64,000 nt of DNA from Lineus longissimus (taxonomy: Eukaryota; Nemertea; Pilidiophora; Heteronemertea; Lineidae): assembly GCF_910592395.1 (NCBI RefSeq), contig NC_088317.1, positions 10,910,001-10,974,000 on the forward strand, in the 5' to 3' direction. Made by a program: the position numbers and the translations under genes. A model generated the notes under the pieces. The model did not search any database. It worked only from the letters and a program-made list of their open reading frames with translations, and was not told the DNA's origin. Each line of letters starts with the position of its first letter. Positions within the stretch are counted from its first letter, which is position 1. This document shows positions 34,801-47,700 of this stretch, piece by piece.

Positions 34801-37800
34801 GTTAAGAAACGTGCCACTGTTTTTGAAATAGGATACGACGACGGACGACGGACGCCGGACGACGACGACGGACGACGGACACTGCGGTATTACATAGACT
34901 CCCCTACGGTGAGCCAAAAAGTTAGCAGATTGTGACTCGCGGCTGGGAATGATAGGACCCCGACCCATGATCGCTGCCAAACTTTATATTTGAGACAAAA
35001 AGTTACCAGATTGTGACTCGTGGCTGTGAATGATAGGACCCCGACCAATGATCACTGCCAAACTTCATACGCGACACAAAAAGTTACCAGATTGTGACTC
35101 GCGGCTGGGAATGATAGGACCCCGACCCATGATCACTGCCAAACTTCATATGTGAGACAAAAAGTTACCGGATTGTGACTCGTGGCTGGGAATGATAGGA
35201 CCCCGACCCATGATCACTGCCAAACTTCATACGTGAGACAAAAAGTTACCAGATTGTGACTCGTGGCGAGGGGGCAGAGCAATCGAATTCGAGGGTCTGG
35301 TGTCTTGCTGTTAGTTGTCTATAGGCCTACCCATCGGCCAGTATATCGGCATAGGCAAAAGAATCAACACTCAAGTAGGCCTAAGAAGTATAAAAGAGTC
35401 AAAAATTTCAAATTCAAATTGATTTATTGAATGATTATCTATTCGGCTACAGTCAAAAACTATATATATAGTACAAATTAAAAACACGTGGTCATTCAAC
35501 AATATTCCAGAATAGTCAATGGTATTCTTCGTTGCGCAGAGAATGGGTGCGCAAAAGCAAACACACAGTAGAATGTTCACTGTTTAATGCGATATAGACA
35601 ACAGTGTAAATGCAAAATGAGGTTGAAAATCTGACATAACAAGAGGCCCAAGGGCCTGGCGCTCAGCTGAGTTAATATCATTAATATCTTCCCCGTGTTT
35701 AGTTCATTATGCATGAAAATGTCATGCTCCATGGTATTTGATATCCTTTTGCGTTCACTACGGTACCAATGTTTTTGGTTGACATAATTATGCCACTGTT
35801 GGAACATTCTCATGGTTTATGGTATGCACCTGTTGATGGGCCATATGAATAAAAACTAGCATAAGCTTTTACTCCAGATTTTGAAGTATTTAGTATGCTT
35901 CAAAAATTGGAATAGTTTAGTTCTTGTGAAAGCAAAGGATTTTTAGAAATCAGTATTTGCTACCAAAACAAGTAAATGCTAGACTACATATGAACGAAAA
36001 TGTAGGATGAACCTTTTACTTGGTAGTATAAATGTATTTTCTTGGAACCATGCAGCCTTTAAAAGTCGAAGTGAATGGTTGGTTGTTCCTCTTTGCCGGA
36101 CTGCATTCACATTTTGTTTGGTGGACATGTCATGCAAGAATTGGTCAAACCATACATCCATTCATGGAGAATCAGAGTGCATGGATTCCGAGTCATTAAA
36201 AATGTCTAAAGAATTATTCTTGGGTCATGAAGGGAAACCTGCGTTGTTTAGTATGAAAGTGAAAAATATGACAGAGTTAAGAAAATTATGTTTTATTGAA
36301 CAATAGTAAGTTTTGATTATCTGCTTGGCTCCTTGCCAGTTAAATAACATGCGAGTACACAAAATAGAAAACTTTGGTGGAAATTGTAAATCATTTTTTT
36401 ATCTATCAGGGGAAACAAGCTGATGATGATCAAGTAAATCATTCATGAGAAATCGTTTTGTTGCTGAAGCTTGCATGACGAAGTTAATGCTAAACCTTTT
36501 CTTGTGCTCTACTGCGTCACCGTAGTTTTCTATTTAGACCAGCGATGACGTCATTTCTGGTGATTCCCTACGCTATTTGGTATTGTACAGTATGCAATGT
36601 ATTTTTTCAGCGCTGTCAGTTGCCGAAGAGAGTGCCGTAGCTCCCTCAATTTCCAATCAATTTTTATGGGAGTGACATTATTGTATTGCTTAGAATGTCT
36701 ACTTTTTACTCATGAAAGAATCGTAGAACTAAAACTTAATAGGTGAACAGAATCATGCCGATTCACTGCACATACTGTGGGAATTCTCCACTTCAAAATA
36801 CATCGGCGATGTCATCGCGAATAACAGAGCATGCACTTCCGATATCGTTTTCACAGAAATGTGGCCAAATTTTCAAGAACTAATTTCTGAAAGTAGTCCC
36901 TAAAGACCTTACGACTACCACTGAAACGAACTGGTGATAATATCGCCTACCAGACTACCGTAGTACTAGCCCGTAGCCAGGTAGCGGGCCATCGTCATCG
37001 AGCTGAGTGTCATTGAGCTCCAAGATTATTGCACATGGATCGAGTAAACAACATGCCGCCATTTTGTCTCCGCTTCGGTATTTCGTAGGCCGCTAAAATG
37101 CACCTTCTCAATTAAAACCAACATAATAAGGCCTCACATCGTTGATTGAATAGGAACACCACACAAAACACAATAAAGTGGGGGTACAATCGATTACGAA
37201 GCTGAAGTGAACAGTGATTTATTCCTGGAGCTACTGCTGCTTTTTTGTGTAGCTGCCATGTTTTGAGAACTGGCAAATAGGAGACTTCATTGATGGCTGA
37301 CGTCATCGGGCGGGAATTTGAATCAGCAGAAATAATTAAAAGGCAGGTAGCGCCCTCTCCTGTTAAAATTTTGAACTTTTTCTCAATAAAATAGTTTTTC
37401 AAGAATTTTATCTTAATATTAAAGCATATTTCGACTAATTCTGCTGCTCCTAGGCCGATATAGGCCAGTTTCCTTCATGCGCTCTCGCTCGCAGGAAGTA
37501 GGTCGAATGGCGACAAATTTTGTTTTGAAAGTAGAGTTTGACCAGAAGTATCCAGAAATGCAAAATTGAAGTCTCTAGGTCTTACGGTTACAAAATGTGC
37601 ACCATGGGTTTAACGGACGGACGGACGGACGGACGGACGGACGGACGGACGGACGGACAGACGGACGCCACTGAGCAGCTTGTTTGACAAGCTCAGCTGA
37701 CTTTGTCAGCTGAGCTAAAAAATGCCATTTCGCCTACAGTCTTTTCGCCTACCTGCCATTTTGCCTACCCGCCATTTCGCCTACATACAGAAAATGCCAT

Positions 37801-40800
37801 TTCACATAATTCTGAATATATTTGTTTTAAATCCTCCATATTGATACCAGTATCAGTAAAAAATATAAGTTATCAGGCCTTATACCTACTGTTGCAGAGG
37901 ATTTGCAAATCCACCACATTTATTTGGTTAAAATGTTACAAGCTCTATGTCAATATTGATCATATCAATCAATAATTCACCTTTAGTTTGAAGATCACAA
38001 AGTGAAGGTTTCTTGATATAACTGACATCGAGTGTTATGTCATGACCTGACCTATTTACACCTGAAAAGTAGGTCACATTGATCTGAATTTTTGTAAATA
38101 TGTACAGATGCCCAATAGGTGTCTACATATCAAATTTGAAGGATCTAGGATAATTAATGACAAAACGTGCTACCTTCGCTGAAATTTTAGAGTTTGACCT
38201 ATGTGACCTTCAAAAGTAGGTCAAATCAGAAACCCGCACATTATGTCATGTAGTCTCATCAGAAGTATTAATGACAGTAACAATTTCATTGTTCTAGCTA
38301 TCAGCGTTCATGAGATATTGACAAAATAAGGTTTTCCAAGATGGCTGCCTGGAGCCAAAAAAAAGTTGGTCACATTGACCTACTTTTTTGGTCAACATGT
38401 AGAGATGCTCAATAAGTGTCTACATACCAAATTTAAAGAGTCGTGACGAAACGTGCCACCTGCGGTGAAATTATAGAATTTTACCTCTGCAACGTTGAAA
38501 AGTAGGTCAAATCAAAAACCCGGGTATTATGTCATGTAGTCTCTTCAGAGGTATCCACAGAAGAAAATTCAAGATCCTAGCTATCAACATTCATAAAATA
38601 TTGACAAAATAAGGTTTTCAAAGATGGCCGCCTGGAGCCCAGAAAGTAGGTCAAATTGCAATGAATTTCGGTATGTCAGGTCATGCTGTCATAAGACATC
38701 CACACACCAAGTTTCAACCTCCTAGACTCAATGGTGAGCAAACGTGCCACCATTGTTGACGGACGCTGGACGGCCCGACAGACAGACGACGGACAAGACG
38801 TAACGACATAAGCTCACCGAGGTGAGCTAAAAAGTAGATCGATAGGCGCCATATGGGGTGCTTCAAGATCAGTGGCTCTTTGTGTCAACCAGGGAGTCAA
38901 CAATTTTACCCTCCCAATTATGAGTAATTCTATTCTGAATCAAATTGTACACATCATAGGAAAAAGGAACTGAAGACGGAATTTGAATACTATTTGCTAT
39001 TGACAATTTATATCAGTTTGAAGTCTATGGTTTCTTCAAGGTTATGTACGGGACAGTGAACCAATGACAGCATATGAAATGATATAAAATAACTCAGATT
39101 TGCCTAAAACTTTGTTCCTGAGGACCTCTTGGTTTACACTATAAAATAAAATGACAAGTTTTTTGTTTCAACAACTGATTTTCTTCAAAAATTTACCAAT
39201 TTAAAAGAGTATGCATACACTTTCTCAATTTTATCTGACTGTTGTTTCTCCCACTTAAAAAACTAACAGATCCTTAGTAAACAAGCAGTCTTTAAAAAAA
39301 ACTGAAGGGATGGTTCGAATTGTGGGCAGGGCAGGGACTGAGGTTTTTGCGCATATGATGGGGGCAATCTGGGCAGGAGTTGTTGAAATGTGATGTGGTA
39401 TCATCAGAGGAACCTGTCATAGATGCTTTCATTGTAAATCTATGGTAGCAGCGTTCAGGAGAAATTACCGACACACATACTGTATGCATTGAATTAGCTG
39501 GCCACCACCAGGAGATCAAAATAGGCCTATATTCATCATTATACATGTTCTAGGATGACTGGGGAAATAGACGCATGATCGGTCCCATAGGAATTTGTCT
39601 GCATTCAGTAGGCCTATGAAGCTTAGGAATGCAATTGTGAATTGATCTATGATGGCTCATTGCTATAACATCACTGAACATGTATAATGATAAATATAGC
39701 CCTATTTTGATCTCCTGGTGGTGGCCAGCTAAATGCACACAGTACTGTATTTACCGTAATTCAACTGTGTGGCGCACCAAATCAGGAGATTCGAAATTCC
39801 CGCCACGCTTACTCGCTTATCGATAGGCGGCAGCACCAACAATTTAGACGGAGCGGATTTTTTGGCGACTAAATGTTGAATATCTGCAAAAATCAAGTTG
39901 CTAATCCACCAAATCAGGGTGAAAGGCAAATATCACTGTTGATGCGATGCTGCTGTGCTGTGAAAAAGTGTAGCATTTGATGACGCCAGCAAGCTAAAAT
40001 GTGTACATTCACATCGTGTATTGACAGCTTGATCTCACAAGCAAACAACCGACTCAATATAAGATTACTACGCTATACATCAGCGATGTATGGAACAAAA
40101 TGGGTATTAAATAAATCATTTATTCAGCAGGTTATAGCGGCTATTAGTAAATTCAAGTGGGCGAATCAAGCTGAGATTAATCTGAGGGATCTAGGCAGAT
40201 ACCATTGTCTTTTTGGACGTTACAAACATGAGAACTAATTTGTTCACGCAGATGCATACATGGGACTATAGAGGAGTAAAAACAAATAACCAAGCACAGA
40301 TGGTGGTTCGCAATCAAACTACCAAAAAAACATCCATGAACTAAGCAGTATAATGCCACGGTACCTAAAAAATAACACACAACACTCAACATTAATCTTC
40401 GTCTGAAGCCCTTATCTGCTTCAAATTCCACTTTCCGTTGTGGGTTATGTATGGGACACTGGTTGATACAAAATGTACTGGACAACATGATTTCAGTGAT
40501 TTTTGTTCGAGTTAACCTTTTGAGTCCCCAGGCGGGACAGCATCCGGCATAAGTTCCATTGTATTTGCCCACAGCGGGATGCCATCCCGCCAACCATGCC
40601 TTGTACATGTGTTATCTTGACAGGTGCTGCCGCCTTTTGTTTGAATGAAATGGCCAGGGCCATTGTGCTCACCTCATGTGGAGGAAAGATGGATAAAGAG
40701 CATGGTATTGTGTCATGTAGTGTTAGGTTTGATGTAGGTCCAAGCAATTACAATTTCCCCAAAATGGCCAATTTACAGTACATTCGACCTCTGTGACCTT

Positions 40801-41696
40801 GAAAAGTAGGTCAAATCAAAGAAGACCCGGGTGACACATTGAATGGTTGTTAGAATTAGATGTACCTATGATATAAAATTGGTGCCAATCGGGCAAGTCA
40901 TTACTAGGAATAATGGCATTTTGAAGAATTTAGGATTTGGCCCCCTCCCTGGAGGCCAAACGGCAAATCAGATCGCACCAAACTTCGGTACCTGAGATCA
41001 CCTGACCAAGGGGTACATGTGTACTTAATTTGTGATCAATAGTCATTGCAGTTAAGAAACGTGCCATAGTTACGGCCTGACGGCGAATTTACGCCATTTG
41101 ACCTCTGTGACCTTGACAAGAAGGTCAAATTAAAAACCTGTGTGACATATACTGTATGGTGGTTAGATGTACCCATGATATCAAATTGGTGGCAATCGGG
41201 CAAGAAGTCAAGGAATAATCACATTTTTAAGGTTTTTGGATTTTGCCCCCTGGTGGTCAAGTGGTGAATCATATTGGACCAAACTTCGGTCCCTGAGATC
41301 ACCTGACTAAGGGGTAAATGTGAATCAAATTTGGTATCAATAGTCATTGCAGTTTAGAAACGTGCCATCGTTACATCCTAACGGCCAATTTACACCATTT
41401 GACCTCTGTGACCTTGAAAAGGAGGTCAAATCAAAAACCCGGAGGATATATGATGCACCTTTGCTAGAAGTACCTACCATATTTTTTTCAAAATTTCCCG
41501 ACTACTATTAAGGGAGATATTGCATATTTTCACTTTTAACGTTTGGCCCCCTGGTGGCCAAACCATGAAACGAATCGGACCGAAACTTGGTCTCCAAGGT
41601 GTCATTACATAAGGGTACATGTGTACCAAGTTTCAACTCAATAGCTCTAACAATTACGAAACGTGCCCTGCTAACGGACGACGGACGACGACGACG

Positions 41697-41734
<38 letters not shown>

Positions 41735-44700
41735 ACGACGGACGCCACGGTATGGGATAAGCTCACCTCTCCTAAGAGGTGAGCTAAAAATGAACCAAAA
41801 TACTAGTGTGTCCTGTGGTCATCAATTTAATGATCCATCAATTTGCACCTGAAACACATGGCTGCATCCAGGAATAAGAAGCGGCTGTGTGTTGCTAAAA
41901 ATGCCCCTGGGCAGGGAGCATGCTGAAAAGGGACTGAAAAGGTTATCATTCCCGTTACTATGGCATGTCAAAGCGGAATTTATTCAGGACAAATTTTTTA
42001 CATCAGGACTGAATTTTTACGGCAGAATCACGCTACAAATTGCAAAATTGTACAAGAATTTATCTCAGGACAAAGATTTTATAACACCAGGTAAAATATT
42101 CCTATCCATGTATTTTTTTTCCCTTCAGAATAATTTATTTTCAGTTCACGTATTTTTTTAAAATTGTCAGGACGAAAAGTATGGCAGGCCTTTTTTTCCT
42201 TCAGAGCATAGGAATCTTCCATGGGAAGCCAAAATTCCACAATCTCCTTCCTTGCAAAGTGTTTTAAAAACATGTAAAAGCCTTTGAAACAGAACTTAAA
42301 TATCATTTTAAGATCTAAACATTTATATATCTATCACAGTAAAGAAATACTGGCAAAATATGAGAGAAAAAATTGAGAAAAATTGCATAAACAGCAACTA
42401 ATTATCATTTTACATCACGGTTATGTACGGGACAGGGCGACCAATGCTATGATAAAATGTCAGAGGAGAGAATTCAGTAAACAAATAGCAGCATCTTGTA
42501 CAATTTGAATGAATTTGACAGTTTTCTAACAAAAAGCTTTGAAATGAGACCACATTAACCTATTATACCTATTGAAACTTAGTGATGGTATGTGGCGGAA
42601 TATAGTAAAGTTCATGAATGGTTCCTTTTTTTCCACGAAACCTGAAAAAAAGAGTCCAATTCAGATGAAGTTTTGTTCTTTATGACACATACTACTATTT
42701 AAAAACACAACTTATGAGAATTTCTCAAAAGGTTAGCAGCATTTGAAAGAACAGTTAATGTGTCCCGTACATAACTTTCGTTACCGTACATCCAAATTAT
42801 GTCGGCTATCCAAATCGCATTCTGATATTTTGTACACAAAGGAATCTGGAACTTTTGGCGTATTATGAACAGTGGTTTGCCGATGGCACTTTCAAAACAG
42901 TTCGCTCATCTTCTTCCAGTTGTTCACAATCCATGTCTTGCTGAATGACTCTGTGACTGCATGTATTTATGCGTTGCTACCAAACAATACTCAGGAGACC
43001 TACGCTCGGCTTTTCACCACCATAAGACAATCAATTCCCAATGCAAATCCAGAAACATTTTTGATGGACATGGAAAGGGCAGCTTCAAATGCAGCTTCAG
43101 AAATCTTTCCTAATGTGGATATCAAATACTGCTTTTACCATTTGTTCCAAGCAGTATGGAGGAAGATTCAGGAACAAGGTCTTGCCGTGCATAACCGTGA
43201 GGATGACGAGTTCGCGCTTAATCTGATTCTGAAAATGCTGACTGCACTGGCTTTTGTCCCAGTCGATGATGTCATTGAAAGTTATGAAGCCTTGCAACCA
43301 CATATTCCAAATGCTGCTGAACCAGTTGTACGATATTTCGAATCAACATACATTGGAGAGAGAAGACGCCAGGGACGTAGAAATCCAATGTATCATATCT
43401 CCAAGTGGAACGTGTATGATAGAACTGTCGAAAACCTTCCGAGAACCAACAATGCCATCGAGGGCTGGCATAGCGGTTTCCAGTCGAATGTCGGAGCCTT
43501 CCCACCCAAACATCTGGAAATTCATTGATGTGATTCGCTGTGAACAAAGTCTTAATGAGTTGAAGATTACACAAATTCTTGGTGGACATCAGCCTCCCCA
43601 ACAACGTCATGAGTATCGTGACTGTCAAAGGAGAATTGTTGCTATTGGCAGGATTATGACAATCATGGTATTGTGGGATACCTGAGAGCAATTGCACACA
43701 ATCTTCGGATGTGAACAGATTTGTGAACTCTTAAGGCCTCCATACAGTGCATGAAATAAGTCAAAATATAGTGCATTCTACAAGAATTGACCTAGCTATA
43801 TAGCTAAATATCGAAATGTCTTAGTAATGTCAAACAGACTATATTTCAAAATTTGTCATGCAGTGTATGAATAATGAAGGACTTTATAAAGTTGGTGACT
43901 GTTGTGGAATACCTGAGAGCATTTGAATACATGGGTGTCTCAAGTTTACTCTTGTTGTCTTGAATTAGTATGAACTGTTTGAGACAGTGAATCAAGAATT
44001 TTAAAAATGTCCTTTCAATTGTAGTATTTATCAGGACACAGTTGCTCAATCAGCATTAACCAATCATTCGAGTGTTATCTTAAAATGTTGGCCTTTTCCC
44101 TCTACTTTGTTGAAAACGAGAGAATAAGGCCAGTCTTAAAATGTTTTTGCACATGCCTACTCAAATAATTTTATTGGCATTTATTTTACAATTTGCAACA
44201 TTTTGTTGAAGAATTTAGAGCTTCTCTTTCATTCTGACCAGTAAAAATACTGATTTAAAAAAAATAAAATATTACCCCTGCCTACCTCTACCTACTATGA
44301 AAATAGTGGAGTAAGTAACTATCTAGTGGGGTAGTAAAGAGAGATATAACACTGAATACTAGAAAGAAATGTCAGAAACTTTCAACTTTTGTTAAATTTT
44401 CCGGGGACAAATTATCCTCGGGGACGAATTTTCCAGGGACGAATTATCCTCAGGGACGAATTTTCCAGGGATGAATTATCCTCGGGGACGAATTTTCCGG
44501 GAACAAATATTCTGGGGACGAATTTTCCTCAGGGACAAGTTATCTGGGGACGAATTTTCCTCGGGGCCGAATTATCCGGGGACAAATTTTCCTAGGGGAC
44601 GAGTTTTCCGGGGACGAGTTTTCCAGGGACGAGTTTTCCATGGACGAATTTTCTGGGGACGAATTTTCCTAGTGCCTGTACAGGACAGTGCATTCTTATT

Positions 44701-47700
44701 ATGTACATGGTACATGTCCAATGTATATCACTGGCATGGATGTTTTTGATATTTTTTCTCTGTCTTATATAACTTAGCAGAAAAGCAAAACATCTTCATC
44801 TAAACAGCAAGGAAATGTGCAGAATCTTATAGTGGTTATGTACGGGACATGGCAAAATACCAGTAAAAAGTACTTGTTTTTAACTTGTCTTTGAATTTAA
44901 ACAACCGTGCTTCACAGATATCAACAAAATACTACCAAACCGACAACTTGGTGGTATACCCAGTGAATGACCAAAAAAACCCAGTGCTAATCCCAATTTT
45001 AACATTAAGATGGTCAATATTTCTGAAATCTGGTTATGTACGGGACATCTATGCTTTTTGAACTTCACAGATTTTTCAGGGTAAACACATAAACATTTTT
45101 TAATTCATTTCCCTTTTTCAAATCTAAGAACAGTCATTAAGGCATACTCAGGAATTATTTCAATGAATTTGCTCAACAATTAATCATGAAAATACACTGG
45201 TGAAAAAAGGAGAAAATTTTGGTTATGTACGGGACACGCCACATCCCATTTTTAAAAGTCATGATATGAAAAATTTACTCATCTCCTGAAAATCTGAGCA
45301 GTTGCAGAACATAGTCATGGTCATTACTTACTACAATAAAGGAAATTTCTGTAATAGTAATAAGTTGTGAAGGTGTATCCTGAGGTGCTTGTTTGAAGTC
45401 AGTTAAAAACAGGTAAGGGTGTTACGAAGATACTCCTAAGGCCACAACTTTTTTATTTCTTGGTTTACGGGACCGCTGACTCGCTTTTTTGGGATTTCAG
45501 AAAGAAAAAAAAAATCCGAAAATCATTGATTTTTTTATTTCCGCCCGACCCAATAAGAAATAAAATAAAATAAATTTGTTTTCATGTTTTTTTATCCGCC
45601 GACGGAACAAATTTACGATAAAAATCAATAAATGAAACGGCCAGGGGCCATTGTGCTCACCGTATACATCTTTTAGTAGGCAGGATCATGCTTAGTTTAG
45701 AGGTGAATATGGTGAACACAATCAGGCATGAAGACTTTTTTTAGATGTGTATTGATGTCAAGTAATAAGACAGGGCAGTATATATAAGTTTATGATCCAA
45801 CCAATAATTGTCTATGACATCAACAAGATCAATATCGTGTGATTGCTAAGAGTCCCTGCAATAAAAAATTCATCGAAAAAAAGTCATTAATAAGCGAGAT
45901 ATTGCACGTCCTACTTTTTCAGTTTTGACCCCCTGATGGCCAAATCAAGAATCAGATCAGGCCAAAATTCGGTGTCAGAGATTATCTGATGTAGGGGGTT
46001 ACATGTACCAACTTTCAAGTTCATAGCTTTAGCAGTTAAGAAACGTGCCATAGTTACACTCGAACGGTCAATTTACGCCATTTGACCTCTGTGACATAGA
46101 AAAGGAGGTCAAATCCAAAAATCATAGGAAATGTGATGTATCCTTGCTAGGAGTCCCTGCCATAAAATTTTATCGAAAACAATTCACTCAAATAAGCAAG
46201 ATATTGCACTTCTTCCTTTTTCCGTTCTGGCCCCCTGGTGGCCGAATAAAGAATCAGATCAGGCCAAAATTCGACATCAGACGTTATCTGATGTAGTGGG
46301 TTATATGCACCAAGTTTCAAGTTCATAGCTTTACTGGTTAAGAAACGTGCCATAGTTTACACTCTAACAGCCAATTTACGCCATATGACTTCTGTGACCT
46401 TGAAAAGTAGGTCAAATTGAAAACCCGTATAACATGCGATGTATTCTTCCTAACAGTACCTACCATAAAAATTTTATCGAAAACAAGTCACTTATAAGCG
46501 AGATATCACACTTTTTAGATTTCCACTTTTGGCCCCCTGGTGGCAAAGTTAGGAATCAGATCGAACCAAAATTCAGCACCAGAGGCTATGTGATATAGGG
46601 GGTTATATGTACCAAGTTTCAAGTTCATAGCTTTAGTGGTTAAGAAACGTGCCATAGTTTACACTCTGATGGCCAATTTACGCCATATGACCTCTGTGAC
46701 CTTGAAAAGTAGGTCAAATTGAAAACCCGTACAATATAAAATGTATATTTGCTATGAGTACCTACAACAAAAGTTTTATCGAAAACAAGTCACTTATAAG
46801 CGAGATATCACACTTTTTAGATTTCCACTTTTGGACCCCTGGTGGCAAAGTTAGGAATCAGATCGAACCAAAATTCAGCACCAGAGGCTATGTGATATAG
46901 GGGGTTATATGTACCAAGTTTCAAGTTCATAGCTTTAGTGGTTAAGAAACGTGCCATAGTTTACACTCTAATGGCCAATTTACGCCATATGACCTCTGTG
47001 ACCTTGAAAACAAGGTCAAATTAAAAATCCGTACATTATAAAATGTATATTTGCTATGAGTACCTACAACAAAAGTTTTATCGAAAACAAGTCACTAATA
47101 AGCGAGATATCACACTTTTTAGATATCGACATTTGGCCCCCTGGTGGCCAAACAGAGAATCAGATCGGACCGAAAATCAGTGTCAGAGGTCAGCTGACCT
47201 AGGGCATTCTGTGTACAAAGTTTCAAGTTCATAGCCCTAGCAGTTAAGAAACGTGCCACTGTAAGGATACGACGACGACGACAACGACGACGACGACGGA
47301 CACAGCGCTATCATATAGACTCCCCTTACGGTGAGCCAAAAACCATAAGTTGAAAAATAGTTTTCACAGAAATTCCTAGGTATCAAATTCAGTCAAATCT
47401 TGATGAGAAAATGCCAATCCTGACACTATGTGGTCACATATTTTATACCAAACCTCTCAAACTTTGACATTTTCTCCAGGATGACACAAAAATGGTCAAA
47501 ATGGGTTATGTATGGGACACAAATCGAGCTGCAGCAAAATATTGGCTGATCTTAGCACAATTTTCAGTGTGGGGCCATCAAATATAACCCCTTGCCTAGG
47601 AAAGGTAACAAGCTGAAAAGATCATCTCTGCATGCAAAAATATCTGAGCTAGACCCCCGTTACGGGTTTTTTTTCAAAAGGGCCACTGATCTTGAAACAC

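Noticed and set aside
36007-36306. 99-residue plus-strand ORF inside repeat B1
   Set aside because: No family motif and it lies within a HINE-like repeat; looks random.
40177-40608. 143-residue minus-strand ORF
   Set aside because: No recognised motif, no splice support, and it lies inside the MULE-like element interior.
44389-44749. Plus-strand ORFs with an RGRIF repeat
   Set aside because: Product of a minisatellite lacking stops, not a gene.
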